Shown here: piece by piece, positions 9,108-20,295 of the stretch
How positions within the stretch are numbered: the first letter of the stretch is position 1
Layout of the letters: each line of letters opens with the position of its first letter
Position numbers and translations under genes: made by a program
The notes under the pieces: model-generated
Database searches by the model: none
The model's input: only the letters and a program-made list of their open reading frames with translations
What the model was told of the DNA's origin: nothing
Source: Bacillus stratosphericus
GTDB lineage: Bacteria > Bacillota > Bacilli > Bacillales > Bacillaceae
Direction of reading: 5' to 3'
DNA length: 61,788 nucleotides
Assembly: GCF_020524495.1 (NCBI RefSeq)
Contig: NZ_JAIVLB010000020.1
Coordinates: forward strand, 1 to 61,788

Positions 9108-10886
9108 TTACTGTTTTACTTTTGTTTTAATGGCTAAACTCAGCTCATCAAGCTGTGCTTTGCTCACTCCGCCAGGAGCATCTGTAAGAACACAGCTGGC
9201 ACTTGCCGTTTTCGGGAATGCAATGGTATCTCTTAGGTTAGAGCGGCCGGCAAGCAGCATCACTAAGCGGTCAAGACCTAGCGCGATTCCGCCGTGCGGA
9301 GGAACACCATGCTCAAAAGCATCCAGAAGGAAGCCGAACTGTTCGTATGCTTCTTCTTTCGAAAAGCCAAGTAAACCAAACATTTTTTCTTGAATGTCCT
9401 TTTCGAAAATACGAATAGAACCTCCGCCTAGCTCATAGCCATTGAGCACAAGATCGTAAGCCTGTGCCTTTATGTCTTCTGGGCTTGTTTCAATTAATTC
9501 AAGGTCAGCACGAACTGGCATTGTGAAAGGATGATGGGCAGCATAGAAGCGGCCTTCTTCTTCATCTTTTTCAAGCAGCGGCCAGTCGACCACCCATAAG
9601 AAATTGAATAGAGACTCATCAATGAGCCCAAGCTCTTTGCCGAGTTTTAGGCGAAGTGCACCTAGCGCATCATGTACAACAGATGTCTTATCGGCGACAA
9701 AGAGTAAAAGGTCACCTTCTTCCACTTGAAGCTGCTCTTTTAATTCTTCTTGCTTTGACTCATCAAAGAATTTGGCAATTGGTCCTTTTAGTTCTGTTCC
9801 TTCAGCTTTTAACCAAGCCAGACCTTTTGCGCCGTAATTGGCTGCAAATGCACCAAGTGCATCAATGTCTTTTCTTGAGTAGCTCGATGCAGCACCTTTT
9901 ACATTAATGGCTTTGACCGCTCCCCCATTTTTCACAGCTCCACTGAAGACTTTGAAATCTAAATCCTTCACCGTGTCTGAAATATTCACAAGCTTCATCT
10001 CAAAACGCGTATCTGGTTTATCAGATCCATAAGAATTCATCGCTTCATCGTATGTCATACGTGGTAATGGCAATGTAAGGTCAGCACCTTTGACATCTTT
10101 CATAACCTTTGCCATCATCTCTTCAGCAAGCGTCATGATGTCCTCTTGACTCATAAAGGACATTTCAATATCGACTTGTGTGAATTCCGGCTGGCGGTCA
10201 GCACGCAAGTCCTCATCTCTAAAGCATCGTGCGATTTGGTAGTAACGATCCATCCCTGAAACCATCAGCAATTGTTTGAACAATTGCGGAGACTGAGGCA
10301 AGGCATAGAACTCTCCTTCGTGTACACGGCTTGGGACAAGATAGTCACGTGCACCCTCTGGAGTACTCTTCGTTAAAATTGGTGTTTCAATATCTAGAAA
10401 GCCGTTGTCGTCTAAGAAATGGCGGAATGCTTTTGTTACTTCATGTCTCATTTTCATCGTTTCAAACATCACAGGACGGCGAAGATCTAGGTAACGATAT
10501 TTTAACCGTACATCTTCGGATACCTCGTCTGCTTGATCTGAAATGACAAATGGTGGAGTCTTTGCTTCATTTAAAACGGTGACCGTTTCCACTTGAATTT
10601 CAATTTTGCCTGTTTTTAAATTTGGGTTGATGGTTGCTTCCTCTCTTACAACAACCGTTCCTTTAATATCAAGGACATATTCATTACGAATCAATTCTGC
10701 TGTCTGAAGCGCCTCTTTTGATAGATCTGGATTGAAGACAACTTGTACAATGCCTGTGCGGTCACGCAGATCAATAAAGATTAATCCGCCAAGGTCACGC
10801 CTCTTTTGAACCCATCCTTTTAATACAACTGTCTGACCGATTTGGTCTTCTGTTACTTCTCCACAATAAAAAGTTCTACCAAACAC
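9108..10886 (-). CDS. aspS: Aspartyl-tRNA synthetase
   Basis: Class IIb aminoacyl-tRNA synthetase of bacterial type. N-terminal OB anticodon-binding domain ([22 protein letters not shown] near residue 23), catalytic core with motif 2 ([17 protein letters not shown] near 214), the GAD insertion domain (about 285-410), and motif 3 ([10 protein letters not shown] near 528). 592 residues if started at the GTG at 10884-10886 (MFGRTFY), which is ten bases from AAGGAG and matches homologues. An ATG two codons earlier is only four bases from the same site. It lies 18 bases behind hisS and should share the hisS T-box leader. Confidence 0.97.
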   Translation of the reverse strand: MFGRTFYCGEVTEDQIGQTVVLKGWVQKRRDLGGLIFIDLRDRTGIVQVVFNPDLSKEALQTAELIRNEYVLDIKGTVVVREEATINPNLKTGKIEIQVETVTVLNEAKTPPFVISDQADEVSEDVRLKYRYLDLRRPVMFETMKMRHEVTKAFRHFLDDNGFLDIETPILTKSTPEGARDYLVPSRVHEGEFYALPQSPQLFKQLLMVSGMDRYYQIARCFRDEDLRADRQPEFTQVDIEMSFMSQEDIMTLAEEMMAKVMKDVKGADLTLPLPRMTYDEAMNSYGSDKPDTRFEMKLVNISDTVKDLDFKVFSGAVKNGGAVKAINVKGAASSYSRKDIDALGAFAANYGAKGLAWLKAEGTELKGPIAKFFDESKQEELKEQLQVEEGDLLLFVADKTSVVHDALGALRLKLGKELGLIDESLFNFLWVVDWPLLEKDEEEGRFYAAHHPFTMPVRADLELIETSPEDIKAQAYDLVLNGYELGGGSIRIFEKDIQEKMFGLLGFSKEEAYEQFGFLLDAFEHGVPPHGGIALGLDRLVMLLAGRSNLRDTIAFPKTASASCVLTDAPGGVSKAQLDELSLAIKTKVKQ

Positions 10887-10904
10887 AAACATTCCACTCC
10901 TTCT

Positions 10905-12179
10905 TTACGCTTTCTGGTGGGCTTTCATCATTTGAATCAGCTCATCAAGCTTCACTTCAATTTGTTCACCCGTTGCCGTATCTTTTACATTCACAATTTG
11001 CTGCGCCAGCTCATCTTCACCAAGAACCAAAATAAATTTGGCTTTCAAGCGATCAGCCGATTTAAATTGTGATTTTAGCTTTCTCCCGGTATAGTCCATT
11101 TCACTTGAAATTCCTTCTTTTCTTAATTGATTCAATAAGGAAACAGCATAATCTTTTGCTTGATCTCCTAATGCCGCAATATATAAATCAATGCCGTCCT
11201 GTACTGGAAGCTCAATATGTTCTGCATCAATCGCTGATAGGAAACGCTCAATACTCATCGCAAAACCGATACCTGGGGATTCAGGACCGCCAATTCCTTC
11301 AACGAGTCCATCATAACGGCCGCCGCCGGCTAATGTTGTGATTGCGCCAAAGCCTTCTGCATTACTCATGATCTCAAATGCCGTGTGATTGTAATAATCA
11401 AGGCCGCGCACTAAGTTCGGATCGACGACGTATTCAATGCTTAGATCGGTTAAGTATTGTTTCACTTTTTCAAAATAAGTCCGTGATTCTTCATTTAAGT
11501 AATCTTGAATAGATGGTGCCGTTGTCATCAGTTCGTGGTCACGATCCTTTTTACAATCAAGAATACGTAATGGATTTTGATGTAAACGAGTTTGACAGTC
11601 ATGACAGAATTCTTCAATTCTTGGCTCAAAGTGCTCAACAAGTGCTTTGCGGTAATCTGCCCTACTCTCTTTGTCACCAAGGCTGTTAATGACGAGCTTT
11701 AAGTTGGAAAGACCTGCTTTCTCATAGACACTCATCGCAAGTGAAATGACCTCTGCATCAATGGCAGGATCCTTTGAACCGATCGCTTCAATCCCGAATT
11801 GATAAAATTGACGATATCTTCCCGTCTGGGGACGCTCATAGCGGAACATTGGTCCAATGTAATAGAGCTTTGTTGGCTGCGCCGGCTGTGCAAACAGTTT
11901 ATTTTCAACATAAGATCGCACTGTTGAAGCCGTTCCCTCTGGACGAAGTGTGATGCTGCGTCCTTTCTTGTCTTCAAATGTGTACATTTCTTTTTGAACG
12001 ATATCTGTTGATTCGCCTACTCCTTGTGCAAACAGCTCCGTATGCTCAAAAATCGGTGTGCGAATTTCTTTGTATTGGAAGGCTGCACATGTTTCTTTCG
12101 CAATTTGTTCAACATACTGCCAGCGTTCTGACTCTCCAGGTAAAATATCCTGTGTGCCTCTTGGAATATTAAAGCTCAT
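10905..12179 (-). CDS. hisS: Histidyl-tRNA synthetase
   Basis: Class IIa synthetase charging tRNA-His. Motif 1 region lies near residues 45-75, motif 2 is [18 protein letters not shown] (near 112), histidine-A motif [14 protein letters not shown] near 258, and motif 3 [12 protein letters not shown] near 308. The C-terminal anticodon-binding domain follows. 424 residues, as in B. subtilis. The ATG at 12177-12179 has a strong AGGAGGA six bases upstream; in-frame codons further upstream lack a site. First gene of hisS-aspS, controlled by the T-box leader in front. Confidence 0.97.
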   Translation of the reverse strand: MSFNIPRGTQDILPGESERWQYVEQIAKETCAAFQYKEIRTPIFEHTELFAQGVGESTDIVQKEMYTFEDKKGRSITLRPEGTASTVRSYVENKLFAQPAQPTKLYYIGPMFRYERPQTGRYRQFYQFGIEAIGSKDPAIDAEVISLAMSVYEKAGLSNLKLVINSLGDKESRADYRKALVEHFEPRIEEFCHDCQTRLHQNPLRILDCKKDRDHELMTTAPSIQDYLNEESRTYFEKVKQYLTDLSIEYVVDPNLVRGLDYYNHTAFEIMSNAEGFGAITTLAGGGRYDGLVEGIGGPESPGIGFAMSIERFLSAIDAEHIELPVQDGIDLYIAALGDQAKDYAVSLLNQLRKEGISSEMDYTGRKLKSQFKSADRLKAKFILVLGEDELAQQIVNVKDTATGEQIEVKLDELIQMMKAHQKA

Positions 12180-12518
12180 TTTTCGTCCTCCTACGACCAT
12201 CATTCATTTTTTATGTGGACATATAAAAAACCCCCGCCTCTACTAAGTGAATAGTAGGGACGAGAGTTATACCCGTGGTGCCACCCTAGTTGGAACATGA
12301 TCTAGCCATGTTCCCGCTCAAATCCTTAACGCAGATTCACGTTCTCCGCCTAATGACTCATTTTTAGAGCGTTCAGCAGGAAACCTACAGAGTGTTCTTT
12401 CGGGATAAATGCCATGCGGATTCGCTTTCAGCCTAAGGCGATTCCTCTCTGCTCACGCAAATTACCCTACTATTCTCTATCATCAGTTCCACATTTTAAA
12501 TTTTCAAGTGTGTTGATT
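12180..12518 (-). promoter_or_regulatory. T-box leader of hisS-aspS
   Basis: Tandem RNA elements typical of a T-box riboswitch that senses uncharged tRNA. The T-box core AGGGTGGCACCACGG is at 12273-12287 (minus strand). It is followed by a terminator stem (12225-12268; CTCGTCCCTACTA with TAGTAGAGGCGGG, then TTTTTT). The T-box core can pair with part of that stem to form the antiterminator. Stem I lies at about 12370-12500. A CAC triplet (His) in GAACACTCTG near 12390-12400 is the candidate specifier; this assignment is uncertain. Confidence 0.9.
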
Positions 12519-12524
12519 TATATT

Positions 12525-12554
12525 ATAATAAGGTCGGTGCTGCCACTCTGTCAA
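12525..12554 (-). promoter_or_regulatory. Promoter of hisS-aspS
   Basis: TTGACA (12549-12554) and TATTAT (12525-12530) with 18-bp spacing. The predicted start near 12518 gives the full T-box leader. The -35 box overlaps the last codons of the small upstream gene. Confidence 0.65.
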
Positions 12555-12721
12555 CCCTTGCTGTGTCTCTTTTTCTTTTCCAGCTCATCTTTTGACGTGC
12601 ATCCGTATTCAGATGCCGTTTCTTCAAGGAAGCCTGGTTGATCCATTTCGTCGTGCTGCCAGCGATCGATATCACGATGTCCATTATATTGCACTCGTCC
12701 TAATTTTCTGCTTAATCTCAT
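12551..12721 (-). CDS. Small conserved-looking protein, unknown function
   Basis: A 56-residue highly charged protein (MRLSRKLGRVQYNGHRD...) with no cysteine beyond one C, no signal peptide and no membrane segment. The ATG at 12719-12721 has AAAGGATG seven bases upstream, better than the earlier in-frame ATG. The coding pattern looks genuine: acidic and basic clusters, good ribosome binding site, and it stops just inside the hisS -35 box. A small gene stands at the same position in B. subtilis as far as I recall. I do not recognise a domain and offer no function. Confidence 0.65.
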   Translation of the reverse strand: MRLSRKLGRVQYNGHRDIDRWQHDEMDQPGFLEETASEYGCTSKDELEKKKRHSKG

Positions 12722-12858
12722 GTTTGTGCATCCTTTTATCACATTTTTATCTAGTATAAACAGATTGATTCATTTTTATTAGGGAAACTGCAAGGAATTA
12801 GTCCATTACATAACGAATTAATATTCATCGGTTTTACAAGGGAGGGGAAAACACCGTT

Positions 12859-14439
12859 TTGAATCTGAAAAAACACAATCACATGATGTTGCTGCTCACC
12901 TGTTTTGTCCTCATTGCCAGCACTTGGCCAATGACACATGCGACTGCTCAAACAGATCAAGCTGTGGTTGCAACAGATGAAATCAATGTGCGAACCGGAC
13001 CTGGTTTAAGCTACGGGATCGCAGCTGTTGTAAAACGAGGAGAAAGCTATCCGATTCTCTCTGAACAAGGAGAATGGGTGCAGATTGGGTTATCGAACAG
13101 ACAAAAAGGCTGGGTCGTCTCATGGCTGATTACCAAATCATCTGACACACAAAAGCCTGCTAAGCCAAAGACGCAAGGTCAAAGTGCGCAAGGAAGTAGT
13201 ACGATTACGTCGACAGCCTCCGATCTACGCATCCGGACAGGCCCAGGGACTTCCTATCAAGTCATTGGGACTTTCCCTCAAGGCGCTTCCGCTAAAAAGA
13301 TGGAAACAAGCGGCGCGTGGACAAAAATTTCGTATAAACAGGTGGAAGGCTGGGTTCACTCTGAATATGTATCCGGGGGACAAAAAGCGGGGCGATCAAG
13401 CTCAAGTGAGTCCTCTCGTTCTAAACATACAGGTACGGTTGGCGTCTCTAACTTGAATGTTCGAAAATCGGCAGCACCCAATGCACCAGTGGTGGCTTCA
13501 CTTGTCCGCAATACAAAGATCACCATTTTACGAGAGCAAAATGGCTGGTATGAAATTAATTCCAGAGGTGTAAAAGGATGGGTTGCGAGTTATTATATTG
13601 TTACCAGCCAAGGATCAAGCTCAGTACATGAAAAGAGTCCGTCCTCTTCGACTTCTCATCAGAAAGCATATATTGTCTATGATGGAACCAATATTAGAAA
13701 AAGCGCTTCTACTTCTGCTGCGATCGCAGAAACAGCAACGAAAGGAGCTGCTTATCAAATTGTTCGCACGCAAGGTGACTGGTATGAAGTGACCCTACCA
13801 AACGGCGGAACAGGATATGTGGCGAGCTGGGTCGTTCAAACAAAGAAAAATAGCATCGAAGCACCAAGGCCTCAGCAGGATTCATCGTCTGGAACTGGGT
13901 CTTTAGAAGGGAAAACATTTGTTCTTGATCCTGGCCATGGCGGGAGAGATAGTGGCACGATTGGCGCAGACGGTGCATTTGAAAAGAACATTACCATCAA
14001 AACCGCCAATTTACTGGCAGGAAAATTAAGGGCTTCTGGTGCAAATGTCTATTTAACAAGAAGTGATGATACATTTATCAGCCTTCAATCGAGGGTTGCC
14101 ACATCTCATTACCGGAATGCAGATGCTTTCATTAGTATTCATTATGATAGTTTTATGGATCCCAGTGTCAGAGGAAGTACAGCGTATTATTATCAGGCAT
14201 CAAAGGATCAAAGCCTTGCGACAAACGTTCATACTGAAGTCGCAAAACGCTCACAAATCCCAGATAAGGGTGTAAAATTCGGAGATTATTTTGTTTTAAG
14301 AGAAAATAAACGGCCTTCCCTTTTATATGAACTCGGCTATTTAAGCAACCCTCAAGAGGAAGCGATTATTTACAGCGCCTCCTACCAAGAACGAGTCACA
14401 GAAGGAATGACAGAAGGATTAAAACAATATTTCCGCTAA
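12859..14439 (+). CDS. yrvJ: SH3b-repeat N-acetylmuramoyl-L-alanine amidase YrvJ
   Basis: Secreted cell-wall amidase. Residues 1-30 are a signal peptide (KK near the N-terminus, hydrophobic LLLTCFVLIAS, A-T-A cleavage region). Four bacterial SH3 repeats follow (about 31-95, 113-175, 190-250, 270-330; each with the N-[VI]-R motif: INVRTGPG, LRIRTGPG, LNVRKSA, TNIRKSA). The C-terminal Amidase_3 domain (about 353-525) shows zinc ligands in DPGHGG and SIHYDSF, an E in FEKNITIK, and the catalytic E of LLYELGYLSN. 526 residues. The start is a TTG at 12859 behind GGAGGGG; an ATG eight codons later is a possible alternative. The hydrolase cleaves MurNAc-L-Ala bonds. Confidence 0.92.
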   Translation: MNLKKHNHMMLLLTCFVLIASTWPMTHATAQTDQAVVATDEINVRTGPGLSYGIAAVVKRGESYPILSEQGEWVQIGLSNRQKGWVVSWLITKSSDTQKPAKPKTQGQSAQGSSTITSTASDLRIRTGPGTSYQVIGTFPQGASAKKMETSGAWTKISYKQVEGWVHSEYVSGGQKAGRSSSSESSRSKHTGTVGVSNLNVRKSAAPNAPVVASLVRNTKITILREQNGWYEINSRGVKGWVASYYIVTSQGSSSVHEKSPSSSTSHQKAYIVYDGTNIRKSASTSAAIAETATKGAAYQIVRTQGDWYEVTLPNGGTGYVASWVVQTKKNSIEAPRPQQDSSSGTGSLEGKTFVLDPGHGGRDSGTIGADGAFEKNITIKTANLLAGKLRASGANVYLTRSDDTFISLQSRVATSHYRNADAFISIHYDSFMDPSVRGSTAYYYQASKDQSLATNVHTEVAKRSQIPDKGVKFGDYFVLRENKRPSLLYELGYLSNPQEEAIIYSASYQERVTEGMTEGLKQYFR

Positions 14440-14465
14440 AAGAGGTGCAGACGCCTCTTTTTTTG
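14437..14465 (+). terminator. Terminator of yrvJ
   Basis: Stem AGAGG-TG / CG-CCTCT with loop CAGA directly after the yrvJ stop, followed by seven T. Confidence 0.8.
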
Positions 14466-14479
14466 TTTTAGGCCAAAAG

Positions 14480-14523
14480 AAAAAGACTCTAAACAAACTC
14501 GTGCAAGAGTTTATCTACAGTCT
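14480..14523 (-). terminator. Terminator of relA-dtd
   Basis: On the minus strand AGACT...AAACTC-TTGCAC-GAGTTT...AGTCT folds into a long two-part stem followed by TTTTC, ten bases after the dtd stop. Confidence 0.75.
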
Positions 14524-14532
14524 AGGGTAAGT

Positions 14533-14976
14533 CTATTCTTTGCTATCCATCCATATGGTCACAGGCCCTGAATTGGTCAATGACACGTCCATCATCGCCC
14601 CAAAACGGCCCGTTTCTACATGGATGCCTTTTTTTCTAAGGGTTTCATTGAAACATTCGTAAAGTGAGTTTGCCACATCAGGCTTGGCTGCTTTCATAAA
14701 ATTCGGCCGTCTGCCCTTTCTTGTATCACCATAAAGGGTAAATTGAGACACAGACAGAACGCTTCCTTTTACACCCAATAAAGAACGATTCATTTTCCCA
14801 CTTTCGTCTTCAAAAATACGTAAATGGGCAAGCTTTTCAGCTAAGTAATGCACATCTGCTTCAGTATCTCCATGTGTGACACCAACGAGCACCATATATC
14901 CTTCATTGATGGCACCTGTGATCTCTTCATCTACCTTTACAGATGCGCGTGTCACACGCTGCACAACAAGCCTCAT
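14533..14976 (-). CDS. dtd: D-aminoacyl-tRNA deacylase Dtd
   Basis: Hydrolyses D-aminoacyl-tRNAs (such as D-Tyr-tRNA) and glycyl-tRNA-Ala, preventing D-residues entering protein. 147 residues, the usual size. Both signature motifs are visible: [19 protein letters not shown] (residues about 78-96) and the chirality-checking NSGPVT near 137. ATG start with AAAGGAAG nine bases upstream. It lies 19 bases behind relA, so they are one operon, ended by the hairpin at 14480-14523. Confidence 0.95.
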   Translation of the reverse strand: MRLVVQRVTRASVKVDEEITGAINEGYMVLVGVTHGDTEADVHYLAEKLAHLRIFEDESGKMNRSLLGVKGSVLSVSQFTLYGDTRKGRRPNFMKAAKPDVANSLYECFNETLRKKGIHVETGRFGAMMDVSLTNSGPVTIWMDSKE

Positions 14977-14995
14977 AGACGATATACTTCCTTTT

Positions 14996-17206
14996 CTAAT
15001 TCATAAATCTGCGAACAGAGTAAATGTCTTTGATTTGTTTGATGCGTTCCACTACTTTGTGCAAATGGTTAATATTTTGGATAAAGATGGCCATATGGAT
15101 CGTTGCCACTTTGTTACGGTCAGACTTCCCAGAAACAGAGGAGATGTTTGTTTTCGTTTCATTGACTGCTTGAAGTACCTCATTGAGTAAGCCGCGTCTA
15201 TCGTATCCTAATATCTCGATTTCCACATTGTATTCTTTACGGTTTTGAGCAGGCTGTTCATGCTCCCACTCTACCGGGATTAAGCGTTCCTGCGCTTCTC
15301 CTGTCTTCACGTTCGGACAGTCCTCACGGTGAACCGATACGCCTCGTCCTTTCGTAATAAAACCAACAATGTTATCACCAGGAACAGGATTACAGCACTT
15401 AGATAAACGGACAAGCAGGTTATCAATCCCTTTGACTCGTACACCAGCTTCGCGTTTTTTCCCGTGATACGGCTTTGGCTCCACCGTCACTTCTTGGACC
15501 GTTTTCTCCTGTTCTTCCTGATCTCTTTGTTTTCTTTCTTTTTCTGTTAAACGGTTCGCCACTTGGAGTGCTGTAATACCGTTATAACCAACGGCCGCAT
15601 ACATGTCCTCTTCGTTTGAAAAATTGAATTTATCTGCGACTTTTTGCAAGTTTTCAGCTGTGAGAATGTCTCTGACATCAAAATCAAGGTTTTTGATTTC
15701 TTTCTCTACGAGCTCTCGGCCTTTTTCGACATTTTCTTCACGTCGCTGTTTTTTGAAAAACTGTCTGATCTTGTGCTTCGCTTGGGAGGTTTGGGCAAGC
15801 TTTACCCAATCCTGACTTGGTCCATAGCTATGCTTTGACGTCAGAATTTCAATAATGTCACCTGTTTTTAGTTTATGATCGAGCGTGACCATCTTGCCGT
15901 TGACCTTGGCTCCAATCGTTTTATTCCCAATTTCCGAGTGAATCCGATAAGAAAAGTCGATAGGGACTGAGCCAGACGGAAGTTCGATGACGTCTCCTTT
16001 CGGTGTAAACACAAACACCATATCAGAGAAGAGATCGATCTTTAACGACTCCATAAACTCTTCCGCATCTGTGGATTCATTTTGGAACTCAAGGATTTCT
16101 CTAAACCAAGACAGCTTCTTCTGGAAAACGGCTTCTTCCGTAGATTCTGCTGATTCTTTGCCTTCTTTGTATGCCCAGTGTGCCGCAATCCCGTATTCTG
16201 CAATTTCGTGCATGTCCACTGTACGGATTTGAACTTCAAGCGGATCACCTTTTGGACCGATTACCGTTGTATGAAGGGATTGGTACATGTTCGGCTTTGG
16301 CATTGCAATATAATCCTTAAATCTACCTGGCATCGGCTTCCAGCATGTGTGAATAATCCCAAGAACTGCATAGCAGTCTTTAATGCTGTCAACCAAAATA
16401 CGAACCGCCAGCAAATCATAAATTTCATTGAATTGCTTATTTTGTATAACCATTTTGCGATAAATGCTATAAATATGTTTTGGTCTGCCTGAAAATTCAG
16501 CCTTGATGTTCACCTCAGACACGCGTTCTTTCACTTCATCGACAACCTCGTCCAAGTATTTCTCACGTTCAGCTCTTTTGCGCTTCATAAGATTCACAAT
16601 CCGGTAATATTGCTGCGGATTTAAATAGCGGAGTGCTGTATCTTCGAGCTCCCACTTAATCTTTGAAATCCCTAATCTGTGCGCAAGCGGTGCAAAGATT
16701 TCAAGCGTTTCATTTGAAATTCTTCGCTGCTTTTCCTGCGGAAGGTGTTTGAGCGTTCTCATGTTGTGAAGACGGTCTGCCAGCTTAATCAAAATCACGC
16801 GAATATCCTGCGCCATTGCAACAAACATTTTTCGGTGGTTTTCGGCCTGCTGTTCTTCTTGTGATTTATATTTAATCTTCCCGAGCTTTGTCACACCATC
16901 AACAAGCATTGCCACTTCTTCATTAAAATGCTCTTTTAAATCCTCTAATGTCACATCTGTATCCTCTACGACATCGTGCAGGAAGCCGCCAGCAATGGTC
17001 GATGGGTCCATTTCAAGATCAACAAGAATTCCCGCCACTTGAATGGGATGGATAATATAGGGCTCACCAGATTTCCGGTATTGCTCCTTGTGGGCATTCT
17101 CAGCATATTCATATGCTCGCTCTATAAATTGAATATGTTCAGCGGACAGGTATTCTCTTGCCTTGTCAATGACCTGCTGCGCCGTTAAAACTTGTTCGTT
17201 CGCCAT
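14996..17206 (-). CDS. relA: Bifunctional (p)ppGpp synthetase/hydrolase RelA (Rel)
   Basis: Long RSH enzyme that makes and degrades (p)ppGpp in the stringent response, on ribosomes with uncharged tRNA. 736 residues. Hydrolase HD domain (about 45-150; [11 protein letters not shown] carries the HD pair, so hydrolysis is expected). Synthetase domain (about 235-350; [20 protein letters not shown]). TGS domain (about 395-455), the conserved cysteine region KCCNPVPGD near 605, and the ACT domain at the end (about 660-733). ATG start with AAAGGTGAT four to five bases upstream. It has its own promoter and follows apt, from which a terminator separates it. Confidence 0.97.
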   Translation of the reverse strand: MANEQVLTAQQVIDKAREYLSAEHIQFIERAYEYAENAHKEQYRKSGEPYIIHPIQVAGILVDLEMDPSTIAGGFLHDVVEDTDVTLEDLKEHFNEEVAMLVDGVTKLGKIKYKSQEEQQAENHRKMFVAMAQDIRVILIKLADRLHNMRTLKHLPQEKQRRISNETLEIFAPLAHRLGISKIKWELEDTALRYLNPQQYYRIVNLMKRKRAEREKYLDEVVDEVKERVSEVNIKAEFSGRPKHIYSIYRKMVIQNKQFNEIYDLLAVRILVDSIKDCYAVLGIIHTCWKPMPGRFKDYIAMPKPNMYQSLHTTVIGPKGDPLEVQIRTVDMHEIAEYGIAAHWAYKEGKESAESTEEAVFQKKLSWFREILEFQNESTDAEEFMESLKIDLFSDMVFVFTPKGDVIELPSGSVPIDFSYRIHSEIGNKTIGAKVNGKMVTLDHKLKTGDIIEILTSKHSYGPSQDWVKLAQTSQAKHKIRQFFKKQRREENVEKGRELVEKEIKNLDFDVRDILTAENLQKVADKFNFSNEEDMYAAVGYNGITALQVANRLTEKERKQRDQEEQEKTVQEVTVEPKPYHGKKREAGVRVKGIDNLLVRLSKCCNPVPGDNIVGFITKGRGVSVHREDCPNVKTGEAQERLIPVEWEHEQPAQNRKEYNVEIEILGYDRRGLLNEVLQAVNETKTNISSVSGKSDRNKVATIHMAIFIQNINHLHKVVERIKQIKDIYSVRRFMN

Positions 17207-17243
17207 GGAATCACCTTTTTAATTGAAAACTGTATTGTATTTT

Positions 17244-17272
17244 ATTATCAAGAAAAAATCGATAGATGTAAA
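17244..17272 (-). promoter_or_regulatory. Candidate sigma-A promoter of relA
   Basis: TTTACA (17267-17272), 17-bp spacer, GATAAT (17244-17249), about 35 bases before the relA start. It lies downstream of the apt terminator, as expected for an independent relA promoter. Confidence 0.55.
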
Positions 17273-17300
17273 GAGAGTCCGCTAAAAGATTTTTGATAGG

Positions 17301-17331
17301 AAAAAAGCACCCTTCTTACTGAGTGCTTTTT
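17301..17331 (-). terminator. Terminator of apt
   Basis: AAAAAGCAC (17302-17310) pairs with GTGCTTTTT (17323-17331); on the minus strand a T run follows. It lies 13 bases after the apt stop. Confidence 0.8.
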
Positions 17332-17344
17332 GCGTAAAACTCCA

Positions 17345-17857
17345 TTAGTATTGCATTAACGTCAAGATGTCGTAACCGTCAAGCTTCTTTCTGCCGTCAA
17401 GATACGTCAGCTCGATTAAGAATGCAATCCCTGCGACAATGCCGCCTAATTCCTCTACAAGTTTGATGGACGCTTCAATCGTTCCACCAGTCGCAAGTAA
17501 GTCATCTGTAATCAGTACACGCTGACCAGGACGAATCGCATCTCTATGAATCGTTAATACATCTTTACCATACTCTAAGCCGTAATCAACTTTAATGACT
17601 TCACGAGGAAGCTTTCCTTCTTTACGAACTGGTGCAAAACCTACACCAAGTGCGTATGATACAGGGCAGCCAATAATGAATCCACGCGCTTCAGGTCCAA
17701 CAATGAGATCAATGTCTCTTTCCTTCGCGTATTCAACGATTTGATCCGTGGCATAACGGTATACTTCACCTTTATCCATTAACGTTGTAATATCTTTAAA
17801 TTGTACACCTTCCTTTGGGTAGTCAGGTACAACTGTCACATATTGTTTTAAATCCAT
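17345..17857 (-). CDS. apt: Adenine phosphoribosyltransferase
   Basis: Type I phosphoribosyltransferase converting adenine and PRPP to AMP and PPi in purine salvage. 170 residues from the ATG at 17855-17857 ([14 protein letters not shown]), which has AAAGGA five bases upstream and AGGAGG further up; the longer open frame back to 17884 would overlap recJ. The PRPP-binding loop [13 protein letters not shown] lies near 120, and the conserved GPEARGF near 60. The place between recJ and relA is standard in Bacillus. recJ stops 23 bases upstream, so the two are co-transcribed. Confidence 0.96.
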   Translation of the reverse strand: MDLKQYVTVVPDYPKEGVQFKDITTLMDKGEVYRYATDQIVEYAKERDIDLIVGPEARGFIIGCPVSYALGVGFAPVRKEGKLPREVIKVDYGLEYGKDVLTIHRDAIRPGQRVLITDDLLATGGTIEASIKLVEELGGIVAGIAFLIELTYLDGRKKLDGYDILTLMQY

Positions 17858-17880
17858 CTTTTCCTTTTCCTCCTCGTACG

Positions 17881-20214
17881 TCAAAGCACAGGTGAGACTT
17901 CGCTCATCATGCTATTCAGCCATTCCTTCAACTCTTTGGCTGAGGAATATGTTAGTGTTTGATCAAGTTCCATCAATCGTTGTTTTGCTGTATAGGACGA
18001 TGATGCAGTTAAATCTTTTTTAGGGGCATCACGTACTATTGACAGCACACCATTCTCTATTCTAACAAAACCGAGTTCAAAAAACACCTTTGTCATAAAA
18101 ATGATTGTATCTTTTGTCCAACCTCTATGTTTGGCAAGCTCCATCCCTTGTTCTTTGAGAGGGAAGCTTCCCCGTTTTAATAAAAACCCATAAAACCATT
18201 TGAATTGGTCACGACTAGGAAAAGCGGACATAAAGTGATCTACTTTCCTTTGAAACACCGTATAAATTCTTGCTGGTTTTTGATTTTCTAAGAGCAGTTC
18301 GATTAAGTGCGCATCTGCAGGAACATCGCAAAAGACTACATACTTATCATGTACTTCAAACGTTGAAACATTTTCTGCATGAATAAGATGAATCGGAATA
18401 TCCACTAGCTCCGCTTCATGTTTTGTTTCTTCATCAAAACAAATAACAAGACATTTGTCTGGATCAAGTGTCGATACGTTTTGTGCCCAATCCTTTTTCC
18501 CTCTCAAATCAAACAGCTGCCATTCATCTACTCGAGCATCTTTTAGCATAAGCTGAGGTTTTTTTCGATTATTCCATTCATTAATCGAGATTTCGCCAAT
18601 GACGGAAATGTGGCTTCCCGAGACGAGCTCTTCTTTTAATTCCCCTTGGTGAAAACCGACACAGTCAAGCAGCTTGTCTTCGTCTTTCAGCGACATTTTA
18701 ATGTGGTGATGATTGGCCCCAATTGTTCGGATGTCTTCGATCTTGGCGTCTTCAATCATAATGAACGGCTTAGGGTTCAGCATCCCAAATGGTGACAGCA
18801 TCCCCACTTCTTCAATCGCTTGAACCGTAATATCATCTATTTTGCACACCGCATCGATCCGCTGAATCGGAATAAAATCTTCTTCTGTTAGCATTTCATT
18901 TGCATATTGATTCAACCTTTCCCTAAGTAAAGGGACATCATCCGCTTGAATTGTCATACCTGCCGCCATTGGGTGTCCACCGAAATGCGGCAGGATGTCG
19001 CGGCATTTGCTCAGATGGAAAAATAGATCAAAGCCAGGAATACTCCGAGCTGATCCTTTTGCCATTTGCGTTTCTTCGTCTATTCCCAGCACAATCGCCG
19101 GGCGAGAAAATGTATCAGTCAATTTCGAGGCAACAATACCGACAACGCCTGGATTCCAGCCAGCCTTAGCTACCACGATCGCAAACTCATCTCCGTCAAC
19201 CGCTTCAACCATTTGAATGGCTTCTTCGGTGATCGTACTGACGATTTTCTGTCGTTCTTTGTTGAGTTCTTGTACAAAACGAGCCAGCTCTACTGCTTCG
19301 TCCATATCCTCTGTCATCAAAAGATGAACAGCCGGATCTGCTTGCTCAATTCGTCCCACGGCATTCAGCCTTGGAGCAATTTGAAAGCCAACCGTTTCCT
19401 CATTTGCTTCTTCAAGAGTGGCTCCTGCTTCTCTCATTAACGCTTTTAGCCCCGGTCTATTAGACTGGCGAAGCTGCACAAGCCCTTTTTTTGCGAGCCA
19501 TCTATTTTCATCATGTAGTGGGACAAGATCCGCAATTGTACCGATTGCAGCAAGATCTAATAACTGAACTGGCAGCTTCCCAAGCAGTGCATGCGCCACT
19601 TTAAACGCCACACCAACACCGGCCAGCTCTTTAAACGGATACTCACAGCCCGGCTGCTTAGGATGTACGATCGCAAGTGCCTCAGGCAACTCATCACTTG
19701 GTTCATGGTGATCTGTGATGATCAGGTCTAATCCTATTTCTTTTGCAATTCGTGCTTCATTTACAGCAGCGATGCCTGTATCAACCGTGATAACAAGCGA
19801 TGCTCCTTGCTCTTTGATATATCGAAAAGCCTGTTCATTAGGCCCATAGCCTTCTTTAAATCGATCCGGAATATAAAAGTCTACCTTCGCAGATCGCTCT
19901 TTTAATGTATGTAAAAGCACAGACGTACTTGTCACACCATCTGCATCATAATCTCCGAAAATCACAATCGATTCCTGCTCTTCGATCGCTTTGTTGATGC
20001 GCTCTACTGTTTCTTTCATTCCTTTTAATAAGAATGGATCATGACATTCGGCTTTTTGATCAAATAAAAAAGACCTCGCTTCTTCTACTTCTTCGAGCCC
20101 TCTTTTTACAAGAAGCGATGCAGTCAGCGCTGAAATATTCAGATTTTCAGAGAGTGATATCACTTTTTCTTCGCTTGGATGTTCATATTCCCAGCGCATT
20201 TTAGATAATAACAT
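17881..20214 (-). CDS. recJ: Single-stranded-DNA-specific exonuclease RecJ
   Basis: 5'-3' single-strand exonuclease in recombination and mismatch repair. 777 residues from the ATG at 20212-20214 ([11 protein letters not shown]). DHH-family motifs: [14 protein letters not shown] near 84 (metal-binding Asp residues), DTGIAA near 145, [11 protein letters not shown] near 165 (DHH), and the DHHA1 motif GGHPMAAGM near 410. The OB domain follows (about 450-560), then the Firmicutes-specific C-terminal extension. The ribosome binding site GAGGGGTG (20220-20227) is the 3' arm of a hairpin, while a promoter places the transcript start inside that hairpin. Confidence 0.95.
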   Translation of the reverse strand: MLLSKMRWEYEHPSEEKVISLSENLNISALTASLLVKRGLEEVEEARSFLFDQKAECHDPFLLKGMKETVERINKAIEEQESIVIFGDYDADGVTSTSVLLHTLKERSAKVDFYIPDRFKEGYGPNEQAFRYIKEQGASLVITVDTGIAAVNEARIAKEIGLDLIITDHHEPSDELPEALAIVHPKQPGCEYPFKELAGVGVAFKVAHALLGKLPVQLLDLAAIGTIADLVPLHDENRWLAKKGLVQLRQSNRPGLKALMREAGATLEEANEETVGFQIAPRLNAVGRIEQADPAVHLLMTEDMDEAVELARFVQELNKERQKIVSTITEEAIQMVEAVDGDEFAIVVAKAGWNPGVVGIVASKLTDTFSRPAIVLGIDEETQMAKGSARSIPGFDLFFHLSKCRDILPHFGGHPMAAGMTIQADDVPLLRERLNQYANEMLTEEDFIPIQRIDAVCKIDDITVQAIEEVGMLSPFGMLNPKPFIMIEDAKIEDIRTIGANHHHIKMSLKDEDKLLDCVGFHQGELKEELVSGSHISVIGEISINEWNNRKKPQLMLKDARVDEWQLFDLRGKKDWAQNVSTLDPDKCLVICFDEETKHEAELVDIPIHLIHAENVSTFEVHDKYVVFCDVPADAHLIELLLENQKPARIYTVFQRKVDHFMSAFPSRDQFKWFYGFLLKRGSFPLKEQGMELAKHRGWTKDTIIFMTKVFFELGFVRIENGVLSIVRDAPKKDLTASSSYTAKQRLMELDQTLTYSSAKELKEWLNSMMSEVSPVL

Positions 20215-20221
20215 AAATTCA

Positions 20222-20260
20222 CCCCTCAACCACACTATTATACTAGAGTGGCCTGAGGGG
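20222..20260 (-). promoter_or_regulatory. Hairpin that can hide the recJ ribosome binding site
   Basis: CCCCTCA (20222-20228) pairs perfectly with TGAGGGG (20254-20260), extended by CCAC (20230-20233) with GTGG (20248-20251). In RNA read through from yrvD, the recJ Shine-Dalgarno (20220-20227) would be paired. RNA started at the local promoter would lack the 5' arm. Confidence 0.55.
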
Positions 20261-20266
20261 TTTCAA
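20237..20266 (-). promoter_or_regulatory. Candidate sigma-A promoter of recJ
   Basis: TTGAAA (20261-20266), 18-bp spacer, perfect TATAAT (20237-20242). The start would fall near 20230, leaving a leader of about 16 bases with the ribosome binding site. Confidence 0.65.
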
Positions 20267-20295
20267 TTTTTATTTTATAAAATTGTAATGAGAAA

